DNA from: Asterochloris sp. CNOR1
Lineage: Eukaryota; Chlorophyta; Trebouxiophyceae; Trebouxiales; Trebouxiaceae
NCBI GenBank assembly: GCA_963969365.1
Contig: OZ017758.1
Span: 1,054,001-1,118,000, forward strand
Length of the DNA stretch: 64,000 nt
Reading direction: 5' to 3'
Shown: one piece after another, positions 11,101 to 21,800 of the stretch
Layout of the letters: every line of letters starts with the position of its first letter
Position numbering within the stretch: the first letter of the stretch is position 1
Notes under the pieces: generated by a model
Database searches by the model: none
The model's input: only the letters and a program-made list of their open reading frames with translations
What the model was told of the DNA's origin: nothing
Translations under genes and position numbers: made by a program

Positions 11101-14100
11101 GCCCCTGCAGCGCGCTACCCATCACCTCGAGTTCCAGGGTCACCCTTGCCCTGCCAGGACTGCAGAACCATGTTCATTCAAGAAGGCTTCAGCGACTTGT
11201 GGGCAGTGCAGCAGCATGACATTCCATTCAGCATGCATGTTCCATGCTGGCAGCCTGACCGCAGATGCACAGCTCGTCCAGCCTGATGCTGCAGGCCATG
11301 TGCAGGCTGCCCACATCAGCCCACAGGGCAGCAAGCCCTAAGTCTGCTTCCTGATGCTGACGAGTGTCAGCTCTCTGCTGCAGGTGTGGCACCAGCTGCC
11401 AGGTCAGCACATGTGGCAGCAGCCTACAAGGGACGCTATCTGATCGTCTTTGGTGGTGGCTCCGTGGCGCACTGCTTCAATGATTTGCATGTGCTGGACA
11501 CAGAGACCATGGAGTGGTCTCAGCCGCCAGTGGAGGGAGAGCAGCCCAGTGCAAGGGCAGGTGAGTTCCACGCGCTCTATGCAGCTGCCCACACCAGCAG
11601 CCTGCACACACCTGTCCCTGTAGGAGACTCATCTGGTGTCCTGGTACCAGTCAGCTTCAGTGGGGTCTCAGCCCACCCTTGTTCCTGTGCAGGCAAAGGC
11701 TCAAAGCGCTTGGCCCCACCATGACCATGTGCTGTTCACGTCCTGGCCTGCGCCATCGCTTGATGCAGCACAGTGTCTGCTACCGACCCTGCAGCTCCCT
11801 TCTCCAGTGTGTTTTACTTGGTCAGAGGCCCAGCAGCCTGCCTTGTGCCAGTCCAGCCGAGACCTCTGTCACTTGCAGGGCACGCGGCAGATGTGCTGGG
11901 GGACACCCTGTATGTTGCGGGCGGGGGGAACAACACCAGTGGCTGCACAGACCTGGTGTCCCTCAATCTGTCCCCCCTCGGTCAGGCCAATGGGGAGGCA
12001 AAGCCCTTGCAGTGGGCGGTGGCTATCCAGTCGGAGGCAAGGGCGCCCACTGCCAGTGAGGGTCTCAGCTTGGTGACCTCTCCCTCTTCCAGGTCAGGTT
12101 TTGTTATGTAGGTTCCAAGACTCCCCTCCCACAAACTGTCAGAGGGAATCTGAAGCTATTGACATCATCATCTTCTTCCAGGTGGTTGCCCCTTCTTTCA
12201 AGAGCATCTGAAGGCCAGCTGGAGCCTTTGTCAAAGCAGTCCTGGGCCGGAGGCAGCATTTGCCAATGCAGCACTGCAATGCGCTCTCACACTGTGGGCT
12301 TGACATGCAGGTGCCTCATAGCCTTTGGCGGCTACAATGGCAAGTACCACAACATTGTGCAGGCGTTCAGACCAGGCAAGTCCAGGCAGCATGATGCACA
12401 GGAGCTCTGGGGCCGCCTCTGCGATCGGTGTCTTGATGGTGTCAGCAAAGACTGGCAGTGAACATCCCCCTCAAGAGTTCCTCCATGGCATGCATTCTGC
12501 TGTTTGTCTGCTGTCAGGACACTGTCTGTGGGCTGTGCCTTGTATGCTCAGCGTGCACTGGCCCTCCATCAGGCTATTCCTCAGTCTGGATCTCCATATT
12601 GACACGCTGACGCGTCCCCCTGCCCTTGCAGCTGGCATGAAAAGCCAACTTGCGCCAAAGCCCCCAGCTGCGCAGCCAAAGCCAGTCCAGCAACAGCCCC
12701 AGCAGGAGCCCCAGCAACCTAGATCCCCAATCTCCCCATCCAAGCAGCCAGCGGCGGCTGACGCTGCGCCCTCTGAGCCCCAGCAGCAGCAGCAGGCTGT
12801 CAGCAGCGCAGGAGGTGCTGCTGATCGGGCTGCCTCTGAGCAGCAGCAGTATCAGCACCACCTTCAGGCTGCCTCTACTGCCAATGCTGCCCTGAGGGAT
12901 AACACCGCTGCCAGCAGCAAGCAGACGCAGGCGTCAGTACAAGGTCAGCGGCCTGCGCGTCTGCAGCTGCCAGGGCTTCATTGTTCTCTACTGCTGAGGC
13001 GTCAGTGCAGCTTCTGTGTTTGTCTGGGCGAGCAGCTGCTGGCTAACACCACTGGTCTCATTCTCTTTTCTTCCGCAGCTTCGGCATAGGGTGGCCACTG
13101 CTTGGGTTTGCAGCTGGCTGCTCCCTGTGCTCTGCTTCTCTGCTGGTCTGCAGATTGGGCGGCGGCTCGCTGCTTCCCTTCTCCTGCAGCAATATGCTCC
13201 CAGCGCGCTGCTCCTCTGCTTCTGCCAGGCATCTGCGCAGGCTGATTGCTTGTTCCTGCGGCTGGCCGCACATTTGTGCAGACAAATTGCCTGCTGGCCT
13301 CCTGCTCCCATGGTTCACCTCCCCAGAGATATGTCCTGAGATATCACAATTGTGACATCTGTTGGGTGGCCTGCATGATGCGCCTGGCACTCTCGTCCCC
13401 TGAAGGCACTGATGGTGCCCGCAGGACCTGCCAAGGCCAGCAGCGCCACCCAGACGAAGGGGGCGCCCCAGGAGAACGGGATAGCGGTGCCTGACAGTGA
13501 GGCTCTGCAGGAGCGCATCCAGGACCTGGAGAGCCTTCTCCAGGTCAGCTGACTGCTGAAGCGTGCAGCACGACAGCACCTCAGCATTGACTGGACTACT
13601 TGACTCTATGGCAGGGTGCACCATTGTGTTGCAGGCTGCACTCGGCTATTCAGTACCACCCTCTGCCTGCTCAGCAACTGCGGGCGTTTGATCTGAGTCA
13701 GACCTAGATATGGTCCTACGCCCAGGGTGCGGTCCCTTCCCATCCTTATCATTGGTTATTGGCACCGTCCAGGTGTGGGCTTCTCAAAGCCTGGACATGT
13801 GCTCCAGAGAGGGCAGTTGTGTCCTAAAATCAAGGCTCGGGACCCAGCTGAGTGCCTCCCCTGCAGGATGCTGAGAAAAGGGCAGCCCTCTCTGCACGGG
13901 AGGCTGCTGCTGCACAAGACGGCGGGCCGGAGCTGTCGCTCACCCGGCGGCAACTGCACAGCGCCCAGGCAGCCCTGGCTGAGGCTGAGCAGGTGTGTTG
14001 CCTGCCTGCCCTGCATTGGCTTCCTCACTTTTGAAGGTTTTGATGCAGCTGCAGACTATCCTTTTGGAGGCCGACCACCGCTTCTGGCTGGTTGCTCTGC

Positions 14101-14615
14101 CAGCAGCCGCAGTCAGTCAGGCATCAATCGCACCAACAAGGCTGCCACAGGGGTTTCACACTACCTAGCAGACTTGAGCATTGTCTTTGCCCATGTACGC
14201 GCAGTGAGACTGAGCAGCTGCAGGCAGCGGCCACAGCAGGTGTCCACCCCTGCGGTGCATGCTTACCAGCCTGACTTATCGTGCAGAATGCCAGGAAGGC
14301 AGAGGAGGCCTTAGCAGAGGAGCAGAGTCGGGTTGTGCAGCTGGAGGTTGCCAACGCAGAGCTCAGACAGAAGCTGGGCAGCATGCAGGAACTCGAGAAG
14401 GAAGTCATCCACCTCAGGCAAGTTAGCTTGCCTGCCTTTATCAGATTTGATTATTGTGTCATTCTGTTCGCATCAATTTGTATGGTGGTTTCAAGCTTCC
14501 ATAGGCTATTGTGCGGCAGTCATAGCCTGGCTCTGCTGGCTGCAGGAAGCTAGCAAGGGACTGGGATGCCAAATCCCAGACAAAAGGCATTTGGGGCTAT
14601 GTCAGCGGAGCATGA
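8136..14615 (+). CDS. Acyl-CoA-binding protein with kelch repeats (plant ACBP4/5 type)
   Basis: Cytosolic-type carrier of acyl-CoA esters. Exons: 8136-8220, 8304-8394, 8556-8664, 9000-9143, 9657-9858, 10127-10380, 10596-10706, 10934-11054, 11384-11560, 11879-12092, 12311-12375, 12632-12943, 13425-13543, 13867-13992, 14287-14417, 14546-14615; 776 residues. The ACB domain (about 10-95) has YPDRFQAASQYV, LALYALHQQAVKGPC, WNVVESAKW and EAMRLYMRLLE. Kelch blades follow (about 165-525), for example YVVGGNCGGRYLNDVWQLD, LFLFGGEDV, YLIVFGGGSV and CLIAFGGYNGKYHNIV. Residues 525-630 are Gln/Pro/Ala-rich, then a coiled coil runs to about 755 and the end reads GIWGYVSGA, as in plant homologues. Two introns (after 12375 and 14417) begin gcaagt and must be GC-AG to keep phase. 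The exon 4 end, exon 5 start and the donor at 10380 are my best guess (10407 is a possible alternative donor). Domain order matches Arabidopsis ACBP4/5. Confidence 0.92.
9067..9467 (+). repeat. Three degenerate copies of a ~100-base unit at the exon 4/intron 4 edge of the ACBP gene
   Basis: Copies start near 9067, 9229 (partial) and 9357. The outer pair share the block caagc(c/a)ggcgcctgc followed by a matching stretch around gccatca and gtgcagcagc. The first copy is coding (Pro/Ala/Gln-rich end of exon 4); the others lie in the intron. This is likely local tandem duplication across an exon end, and it is why the exon 4 donor is hard to place. Confidence 0.6.
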
Positions 14616-14920
14616 CACACAAGACCATGCTGGTCTAATGCCCAGATGACCGATTTCTGCTCAGTGGTCTGAACCCTCACTGCATGACATTCACTATAGC
14701 ATCGGGCCCCTTTCAGTGGAGGGCAAGCTGAGACTGGTGTTACAACATGGTCATTTAGGGGCCAGGTTGCGTCGGCGTTTCCTGGGTGGCTCAGTCACTG
14801 GCTCCTCAGCAGCTACGTCCAGGGACAAATCAGGCGTGCATTGTGGCCACACCCTGCCCTGCAGGCCATTACAATGATGTGACAGCGAGCCTGGCACATG
14901 CCGCTTCAGAGATTCGGTGG
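14616..14920. other. Convergent 3' region (ACBP gene / RNase H gene)
   Basis: Short gap between two 3' ends. I see no coding exon. A minus-strand TGTAA lies close to the RNase H stop; none is evident for the ACBP gene. Confidence 0.4.
14869..14873 (-). terminator. Polyadenylation signal TGTAA (minus strand), RNase H gene
   Basis: TTACA on the plus strand, about 48 bases after the stop codon of the RNase H-type gene. Confidence 0.45.
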
Positions 14921-16815
14921 TCACAGCGAAACATGTACCTGAGTGTCACGCAGCCCAGACCAGCCCTGACCGTCCATGGCTCTGTTTGAGAGCTCATCAG
15001 CAACCTGATTTTCACCCCTGCACAGTAAGACTGAGTGAGTGCACGTAGTTAAAGCTGAACGCTGCTCTGCAATGGGCCAGGGGGTCTGGGTGGCCTACCT
15101 GAGCACATGTGAGATGCTGAAGACTTGAAACTGCCGCCGCAGCTTCACAACCTGTAGATAGAGCTTACGCAACAGCTGGTTCTTCACCTGGTACACGCCA
15201 TTGACCTGCAGGTGCAGCTGAACCTGCAAAAGCATTGCTGGCTGCAAGGTGCAGAAGGAGCACCTTGCTGTGGCAAGCTTGCACAGCACATGCTAACAGG
15301 CCTTGAAGCAATGCTTGCGGTGAAGCACTTAATGGCAGGCTGGTGGCCTGCGACCCAAGAAGCAAACAACCTGCCGCAGGGTGCATGCAGGCAGCTGGCA
15401 CGTCTGACTGCACACCTGCTTGATGACAAGCTCCGAGTCCCCCTTGACAGCCAGGCGAGTGATGCCCATGTATGAGGCTGCTTGGAGGCCTGCAATGAGG
15501 CCAAAGTACTCTGCCTGATTGTTGGTCATCCTGTTCAATGACAGGCAGATGGACCCAACCTGCACAGGGGACCACATTTGTGAGGGGCACCTCTGCGCAA
15601 GGGTAATTTGGCACAGGCAGTGAGTGACCCAGGCAGGAAGAACTGGTTCATAGCTCGGGGTGGTGAGGCTGTCTCGTGAGTCTAAGGCTCAGCCATAGAG
15701 CAGTTGAGCATCACTGCACTGGGCGCTGCACGCAGCACTTTGCCCAGCAGGGCTGCGAGTGGACGCTGCAGCATGGCGCCCTGTGTAGGTGCAGTGCCCC
15801 TCACTGCCAGGCATCACATATCTGCTACCATGCAGCAGGTTTACTGCAGGCACGATCAGGTGGTGCTGGCATGCTGGCTGCCACCTGCCAGCAGCTGGAT
15901 GCCAACCTGATGTCACCAGGAATACACTGCCAGTGGCCACCAACTGCAGGCACCAGCAGTCTGTCTTGGCGTGCTGACCGAGTGCCCACCTGGCAGCCGT
16001 CCAGGAAGAGGGCTGCCCCCGCCCCCGCAGGTCCCGGGTTCCCCCGGGCGCCGCCATCAAACATCTGCAGGAGGTATGGAGGGTTCACCCGTAACCAATG
16101 GAGCCTCCCAGCCAATGGCAACATCTGCATAGAGGCTCAACTTGTGGTCTGACGAGGCGTTTCAGGATGTGGCTTGCTAGCTCCATCTTTATTGAGAGCA
16201 TAAGGCATTGCATCTGACAGTGGGACATGGCACATGCCACGCTTTTGCATTGCCAGCTCGGTGTCAGTCAGAGGGGACCAACCACCGCCTTTGTCATTGG
16301 GGACATGGCCGCACTTGTGAGCCGTACGATGGCTATACTTGTCCCCACTCAAGGCAGATGGCCCTTGTTGCCAGCACACTCATTAGGTTGAGTCAATGTC
16401 CAGAGAGCACCTCCCATGCCTCACCATATGGTACAGAGCAGCGGGGTCTGCATGAGACACGTGGCCTGCGGGCTGCTCTGCACAGGCACCAGGCTCGGCT
16501 GCCGTGGATGGTGGAGCATTGTCTCTCAGTTCATCCTCAGCTGCAAGAGTGCCTGTGCCGCTGGAAACAGCGATCTGGTCTGCACCACATCCCACAAACT
16601 GCTCTGCCTCAGCCTGCAGCACAGGGATGCACTGGAGCGAGGAGTGTTGATATGTACTCAGTAAGCTACGACAGGCTTACCTTGCTGCCGAAGCTCTTGT
16701 GCAGAGCACCAGAGAAGTTTTTGGTCTGAGCTTCACATTCTGCCCAGGACGCAAAGACGCCTGGCTGCCTACCAATCTTGACAGCATAGAACTTGGGGCC
16801 CTTGTTCTTCCCCAT
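14921..16815 (-). CDS. Ribonuclease H1-type protein with N-terminal hybrid-binding domain
   Basis: Cuts the RNA strand of RNA:DNA hybrids. Exons in transcript order: 16681-16815, 16461-16613, 15990-16064, 15416-15559, 15099-15205, 14921-15017; 236 residues. Residues 1-47 are the hybrid-binding (viroplasmin-like) domain: KFYAVKIGRQPGVFASW and ECEAQTKNFSGALHKSF. A Ser/Ala/Glu-rich linker runs to about 96. The RNase H fold follows with all four expected acidic residues: Asp in MFDGGARGNPGPAGAGA, Glu in NNQAEYFGL, Asp in VKGDSELVIKQ, Asp in ENQVADELSN. MGKNKG is the only ATG-initiated start; the frame is open upstream but has no ATG, so no organelle-targeting peptide is seen. No reverse transcriptase lies nearby, so this is a cellular gene and not a retroelement remnant. 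A further small exon before the catalytic domain is possible. Confidence 0.88.
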
Positions 16816-17060
16816 CCTTGCAGCAGTTGGGGCTGCTGGCGGACATGCAGTCTTCGAAGTGGCTATGACTCTGTACAGCAATCTAGATGCATGGGCACTC
16901 AATGAAACAGATCTGCACGCCGACAGGCTGAAAATTCCTCTAAGGCCTGGCCACAGGCTGCAGTGCTTGGCAGTGAAAGCGCCAATAATACAGGCTTCTA
17001 AAGGCAAACCTACAGTTGCCAGTTTCCCGTGTTACCTGCATTTGACGGCAACACGAACCC
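16816..17060. promoter_or_regulatory. Short divergent promoter region, RNase H1-type gene / IMP3
   Basis: Only 245 bases separate two divergent start codons, so regulatory elements are probably shared. No specific motif was identified. Confidence 0.4.
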
Positions 17061-18369
17061 ATGAGGCAGCTCAAGTACCATGAGCACAAGCTGCTCAAGA
17101 AGGTGAGGCCTTGGGGACCTGCTTGTTTCTGCTCTGTTGCTCTGGGCCCCTCATGTGAGCTCCCTTGAGCTCTGCAGGTGGATTTTCTCAGCTGGAAGAG
17201 CGAGAACAACCATAGAGAAGTCCAGGTCAGAGCCAACAGCTTTTCTGGTCATGCGAGGACTTCCTCCATCAGCCAGCCCAGCTCTCCCTGACCACCCCTT
17301 CTGCAGGTCATGCGGCGGTATCACATCCAGGGTAGAGACGACTACAAGAAGTACCAAAAGATTGCTGGAATGGTCACCAAGCTGGTCAGCAGCATTTGTT
17401 CATCTTGTCTGTTGCATGCTTTAGGTGTCACCTCGGTGCTGATGGAACGAGATGGCTTTTTGGAAATCTTTTGTTGCCACTCTGGCTGTGATGGGCCAGA
17501 CTGACATGCAACACACCCCAAATCCTCCTTGAGGTGTGCAGGCCACGGCAAGTGGTGCGCTGCAGGTCGCTGTGCTGAAGAAGCTGGACCCTCAGGACCA
17601 GGCACGCATCGAGCTGACTGACCAGCTTTTGGAAAAGTGAGTATTCAGGCTGTCCATAATGGACTTGAGCTGCTGGCTGGAGCAGTGCTTGGCAGCCTGT
17701 GTGTGGGGCATGATGTGAGCAGTGCCTCCAGCTGACACACCAGTTGTTGGTGAAGCGAGTCACTCAGGCCAAGCTGGACGAGCTTGGGGCCACAAGAGCC
17801 GGCTTGTAATAAGGCATGCCTGCAAGCCCTCTGCTGTTGGCAGAGATTGCACTCCGGCTGCTGCCTCCAGCTGACAGCACAACCAAGCGCTTGGACTGGG
17901 GCCACTTGAGCAGGGCTGTCCTTGCTGCTCACAGCAGATGCAGGTGCCCTCACAGTCGAAGTGCAGGGTTCTGGACTGCCCGCAACCCCTACAGAACAGA
18001 GCCTGGCCGCCTTTGCTGCCCTTGAGCCCAGTCACCCAGCCATGATTTGTGGTGCGCAGGCTATATGCAATGGGCATCACCCCCACGAAGAAGAGCCTGG
18101 CCCAGCTGGAGTGCCTGTCAGTCTCCTCCCTGTGTCGCCGGCGCCTGGCAGTGGTGCTCGTCAAGCTCAAGATGTCTGAAAGCATTCGTGAGGCAGCAGC
18201 CCTCACTGAGCAGGGGCATGTGCGGGTGGGCCCCCAGACTGTAACAGACCCAGCCTTTCTGGTAACCCGCAGCATGGAGGACTTTGTCACCTGGGTGGAC
18301 ACCAGCAAGATAAAGCGCAAGGTGCTGCAGTATCAGGACAAGCTGGATGACTACGAGGTGCTGCAGTGA
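17061..18369 (+). CDS. IMP3: U3 small nucleolar ribonucleoprotein IMP3
   Basis: Component of the U3 snoRNP in the nucleolus, which processes pre-18S rRNA. Exons: 17061-17102, 17178-17225, 17307-17384, 17566-17636, 18060-18369, all in phase; 182 residues, the normal size (human about 184). It opens MRQLKYHEHKLLKKVDF, as IMP3 proteins do. The middle has YHIQGRDDYKKYQKI and LYAMGITPTKKSL. An S4 RNA-binding domain follows at about residues 108-160: SSLCRRRLAVVLVKLKMSES and EQGHVRVGPQTVTDPAFLV. The family signature SMEDFVTWVDTSKIKRKVL leads to a YEVLQ end. The last exon carries more than half of the protein. It is divergent from the RNase H gene and convergent with the next one. Confidence 0.96.
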
Positions 18370-18809
18370 CACTGCAGACTGAATGCTCCAGGCTTTTCCT
18401 CCAAATGCCTGCGCTGTTCACCATTGCCATGCCATTCCCCTCCAGCACCCCTGCCTTTCAAAATGTGCTGTTTAATCATTTTACCCTTACAGTTCCGCTG
18501 AAGCAACTACATCCTCATCTTGAAATGGCAGCGCTTCTATCAATTGCCAGGACAACAGTGTTGAAGAGGTTCCAGTGACAACAGCTGCTTGTGTGGCACA
18601 GTGAGGCGCATGGTAAGCAGGCAACCTCAATCAATTGTACAAGATGGTGGTACATCTCAGATCTGCATGGCTTTTTCAGGACGCTACAATGGCAAACATC
18701 ATTCAGATTATGCGCAAAGGGGCCTTAGGGAGCTGGTGTTGTTCCTGGACATGCTCCCAGTACTTGAATCCATACCCAATGCAGCAAAGCACCTGACGAG
18801 ACACGCTTT
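18370..18809. other. Convergent 3' region (IMP3 / UBA gene)
   Basis: Short region between two 3' ends with no recognised coding exon. A minus-strand TGTAA at 18487-18491 fits the gene to the right. Confidence 0.4.
18487..18491 (-). terminator. Polyadenylation signal TGTAA (minus strand), UBA gene
   Basis: TTACA on the plus strand, about 320 bases beyond the stop codon at 18810. Confidence 0.3.
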
Positions 18810-21800
18810 TCATCGGCACGTGAGGGAGGCCATCAACACATTGAGCTCTTGTGCGTCACCAGCGCTGTGGGCAGCTGGAGCTGTGGATGGCTCCTCCAGG
18901 TCCACAGATGCAGCAGCCAGCAGCGCAGCCTCAGGTACGTCTCGCTTGGGAGCACCTGCATGCCCAGTCACACATTGTCAGAGCCTCTACAAGCGTCAAA
19001 CATAGGTGCCTGGCCCCTGCAGACTTACGGCAGGCATCCAGTCTGCAGCGCAGCCACACAGTGTCCAAGTTGCCTGCACGCGTCAAGCAAGGGAGGCTAG
19101 CCCCTGCAGACCTTAAAAAGACACGACTTTGTGGCATGGCCTCAGCTGAGCTTGCTGTGCCGACAAACAAGACACCTCCCCACACCAGCTGGCAGGACTC
19201 ACCGTAGTGCTGCCCAACATAGTTTTGAGATCGCTGAGGGTGGACGCTGAAGCCTCGTTGGAACACAGGCAGCCTCTGCTGCCCAGCTTGAATGGATCCG
19301 GGCCATCCAACACCCTGCAGGAGCACAGGATCAGGTGTGCCTAAGCCGGCACAACATGCAAGGCCTTACAATTGTGCGTGTTACTCCCATGCATGAGGAC
19401 GACAACATAAGGTGAAGCAAACTTGTGCCGTGAGGCAGCTAGCGAACACACAGCTGCTGGTGAGAAGCTTGCCGATGAGTGCACCCCTGAAGGGCATCGA
19501 GGGGAGCGTGGGCACCAGCAATGCAGCCTGAGATCCCTGTTCTGTTGACCCAACACATGCAGGAGCATACAATCACAGTGGTGGTGACCTCAGTTCACCT
19601 GGGCCGGCCTGTCATTGCTCAAGCTGCCCAGCACACCCAAGGTGACCCCAGCGTTTCGGTGACCCTGACTCACCGGGGCTGGCCCACTGTCGCAAGGGCT
19701 GCCCAGGACCTGCAGGAAGTGCTGACCCGCAGCCCCAGGGCTGTAGTGCACGCCTGTAGGGGTTGCTGCCTGCGGCTGCATCAGCATGCGCCCCCCGGGG
19801 CTGCCCATACTAGAGGCATAGGCTGCTGAAGCGGGGCGCATGCCGGGGCTGTGCAGCGAGGGGGGGCCGGGAGCGACGCCGCCTCCGTAAACAGGCATGC
19901 TGGCGGGGTCAGCGCCCAACGTGTACCCGTTGCTTGCAGGGCCACCGCCACCTGCAGGGTGCCAGCATGCAATGATTCTGAGTCGCACAGGTGCAGGCAG
20001 TGCGCTGCAACAGACTGCAGAGGCCTGCACGTGTCAAACAGTGGCCGCATGCCCTGCTGCAGACATACATACCAGCTGTGCTGCTGCAACCCAGAGTGAA
20101 TGCTGCTGGACGCCAAGCATGGCGGTCATCTCAGCTGTCTTCCACCAGACGGGAAGGCTGGGCAACAGAACGGACTCTCAAGCTGCCCAGGCACTGCCCA
20201 CCTGTGCCAGCAGCAAACAGGCTGTACCCTGTGGCCGGGGTTGCGGGGCTGTCCACAGCCCCCCAGCTGGGGCTGCCCTCAAACAGGCCCAGGTTCTGGC
20301 TGCTGTGCACGGAGTCCATGCCCAGCCCGGAGTAGTCGCCGCTGGTCTGGTAGCCCTGCAGGCGAGGGGGTGCCCCAAAGCCATCCAGAGAGGTTCGGGC
20401 AGACATACGCCCCTGCACAGCCACAGGGAGTGACACGTGTCAGACCAAGTCTGGTCTACTGCCCAGGTGCTTTGGCTTGAGACAGGGTGGAGCGGTCTCT
20501 TGCACAGGCATGTGTGTGCAGGCGGGCTTGGGGTGGGTGGGGGGTGAGGCGCAGTCAGACATGCCCCTGCACAGCTGGAGAGCAGCTTCAGCAGAGACAG
20601 TTGGGGGGCAGGCAGGGACAGCTGTACTACTTGAAGGGAGAGCGCAGACCCCCCCCACCTGCAAAGCAGACACATCATGATGTATTGAATCGAAGCATGA
20701 GCCTCAGCTGTGGCATGCCCCTGTTCAATCCAGGCTTGCCAAGCTTCTATAAGGCTGCAGCAAGGCGCCCAGTGCAGCAGGTGAGCCAGCCTGCACCACC
20801 TTGGAGAGGTGTCAGTGTGAGGCTCCCTGCCTGCTCCCTGCTAGTGTCCATCTGAGGCTCCGCGGGGACCCCCACAGAGCAGCGACGAGCGGGCTCAGAG
20901 TCGCCCCTGCCCAGGGCAGGGTGCCCCCCGTGCCAGCATGGTCCCATGCAGGTCAGCCAGCATTGCAGTCGAGCTCACCCACACCTGCTGATCAGGAGGC
21001 AACAGCGACAGCCAACCTGCGTGCTCCCCATCAGTCAGCTTCATGCAGGCTGTGGCGGTGCCAGCGCACAGTCCTGCCATCAGTGACAGGGTGTGCATGC
21101 ACGCCAGCCAGTGCTTCAGCCAGGCCCACCTGCACCTGCCGGTCAGGAGGTGTCACCGACAGCCCGCCCATGTGCTCTGCACTCGTCAGCTTCAGGCTCA
21201 GAGGACGGGCTCCCAGGCCGCCGGCGAAGGGGCTCACGGTTGCCCCCCTCCCTTGGGCAGCCTGCTCTCCCGGCAGCAATTCATTGTGGCTGTGTAGCAC
21301 CTCGTTGTGGAACAGACTGAGGGATTGCCCATCTGTCGGGCTGGCCAGGTGGGGGCTGAGCCCCAGGCCGACCTTATCTGCGCGATAGCTGGCAGGCAGG
21401 GCCAGCTCCTCCTGCTCGCGCTGCTGCTGCAGCAGCAGGGCCACTGCAGGCAGGCAGAGACAAGACGCTCAGCAAAGTTGGTACCATCAGGCTGGAGCTC
21501 AGGCCCTGCTGTTTATGCTGCTGGTGCTGGTGCTGATGCAGGCAGGTCAGAGCTCTACTGGGTGTACGGCAGGGCAGGACTGCAGTGGCGTGGGTGTGGA
21601 TGCCCTCAGGGTGCAAGTTGGCCACTGGGATGACAGCACAGGCACAAACTGCCCAACACCAGCCACTTTGACGGGGACGGCAGCCTCTGGGGTGCCTTGC
21701 GGATTGCAAGACATGTGACACCACAGGTGTGGCCCCAGCTGGCAGCACCAGTTCTGGGTGTCGGATGCAGAGCCGGAAAGACAGCCCACAACAGTATGAG

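Noticed and set aside
12325-13089. 254-codon plus-strand open frame as a single exon
   Set aside because: Only 12632-12943 is the true ACBP exon in that frame; the rest runs through introns flanked by phase-correct splice sites.
14921-16815. Retroelement or integrated virus, suggested by an RNase H domain with a viroplasmin-type domain
   Set aside because: No reverse transcriptase, integrase, gag or terminal repeats nearby; domain order is that of cellular RNase H1.
16816-17007. N-terminal mitochondrial extension of the RNase H protein
   Set aside because: The frame is open but begins without ATG (TTG only), so it is not called coding.
18849-18940. Gln/Pro-rich plus-strand reading with a gtacgt donor
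   Set aside because: The minus strand here carries the phase-correct last exon of the UBA gene with a stop codon; the plus reading is its shadow.
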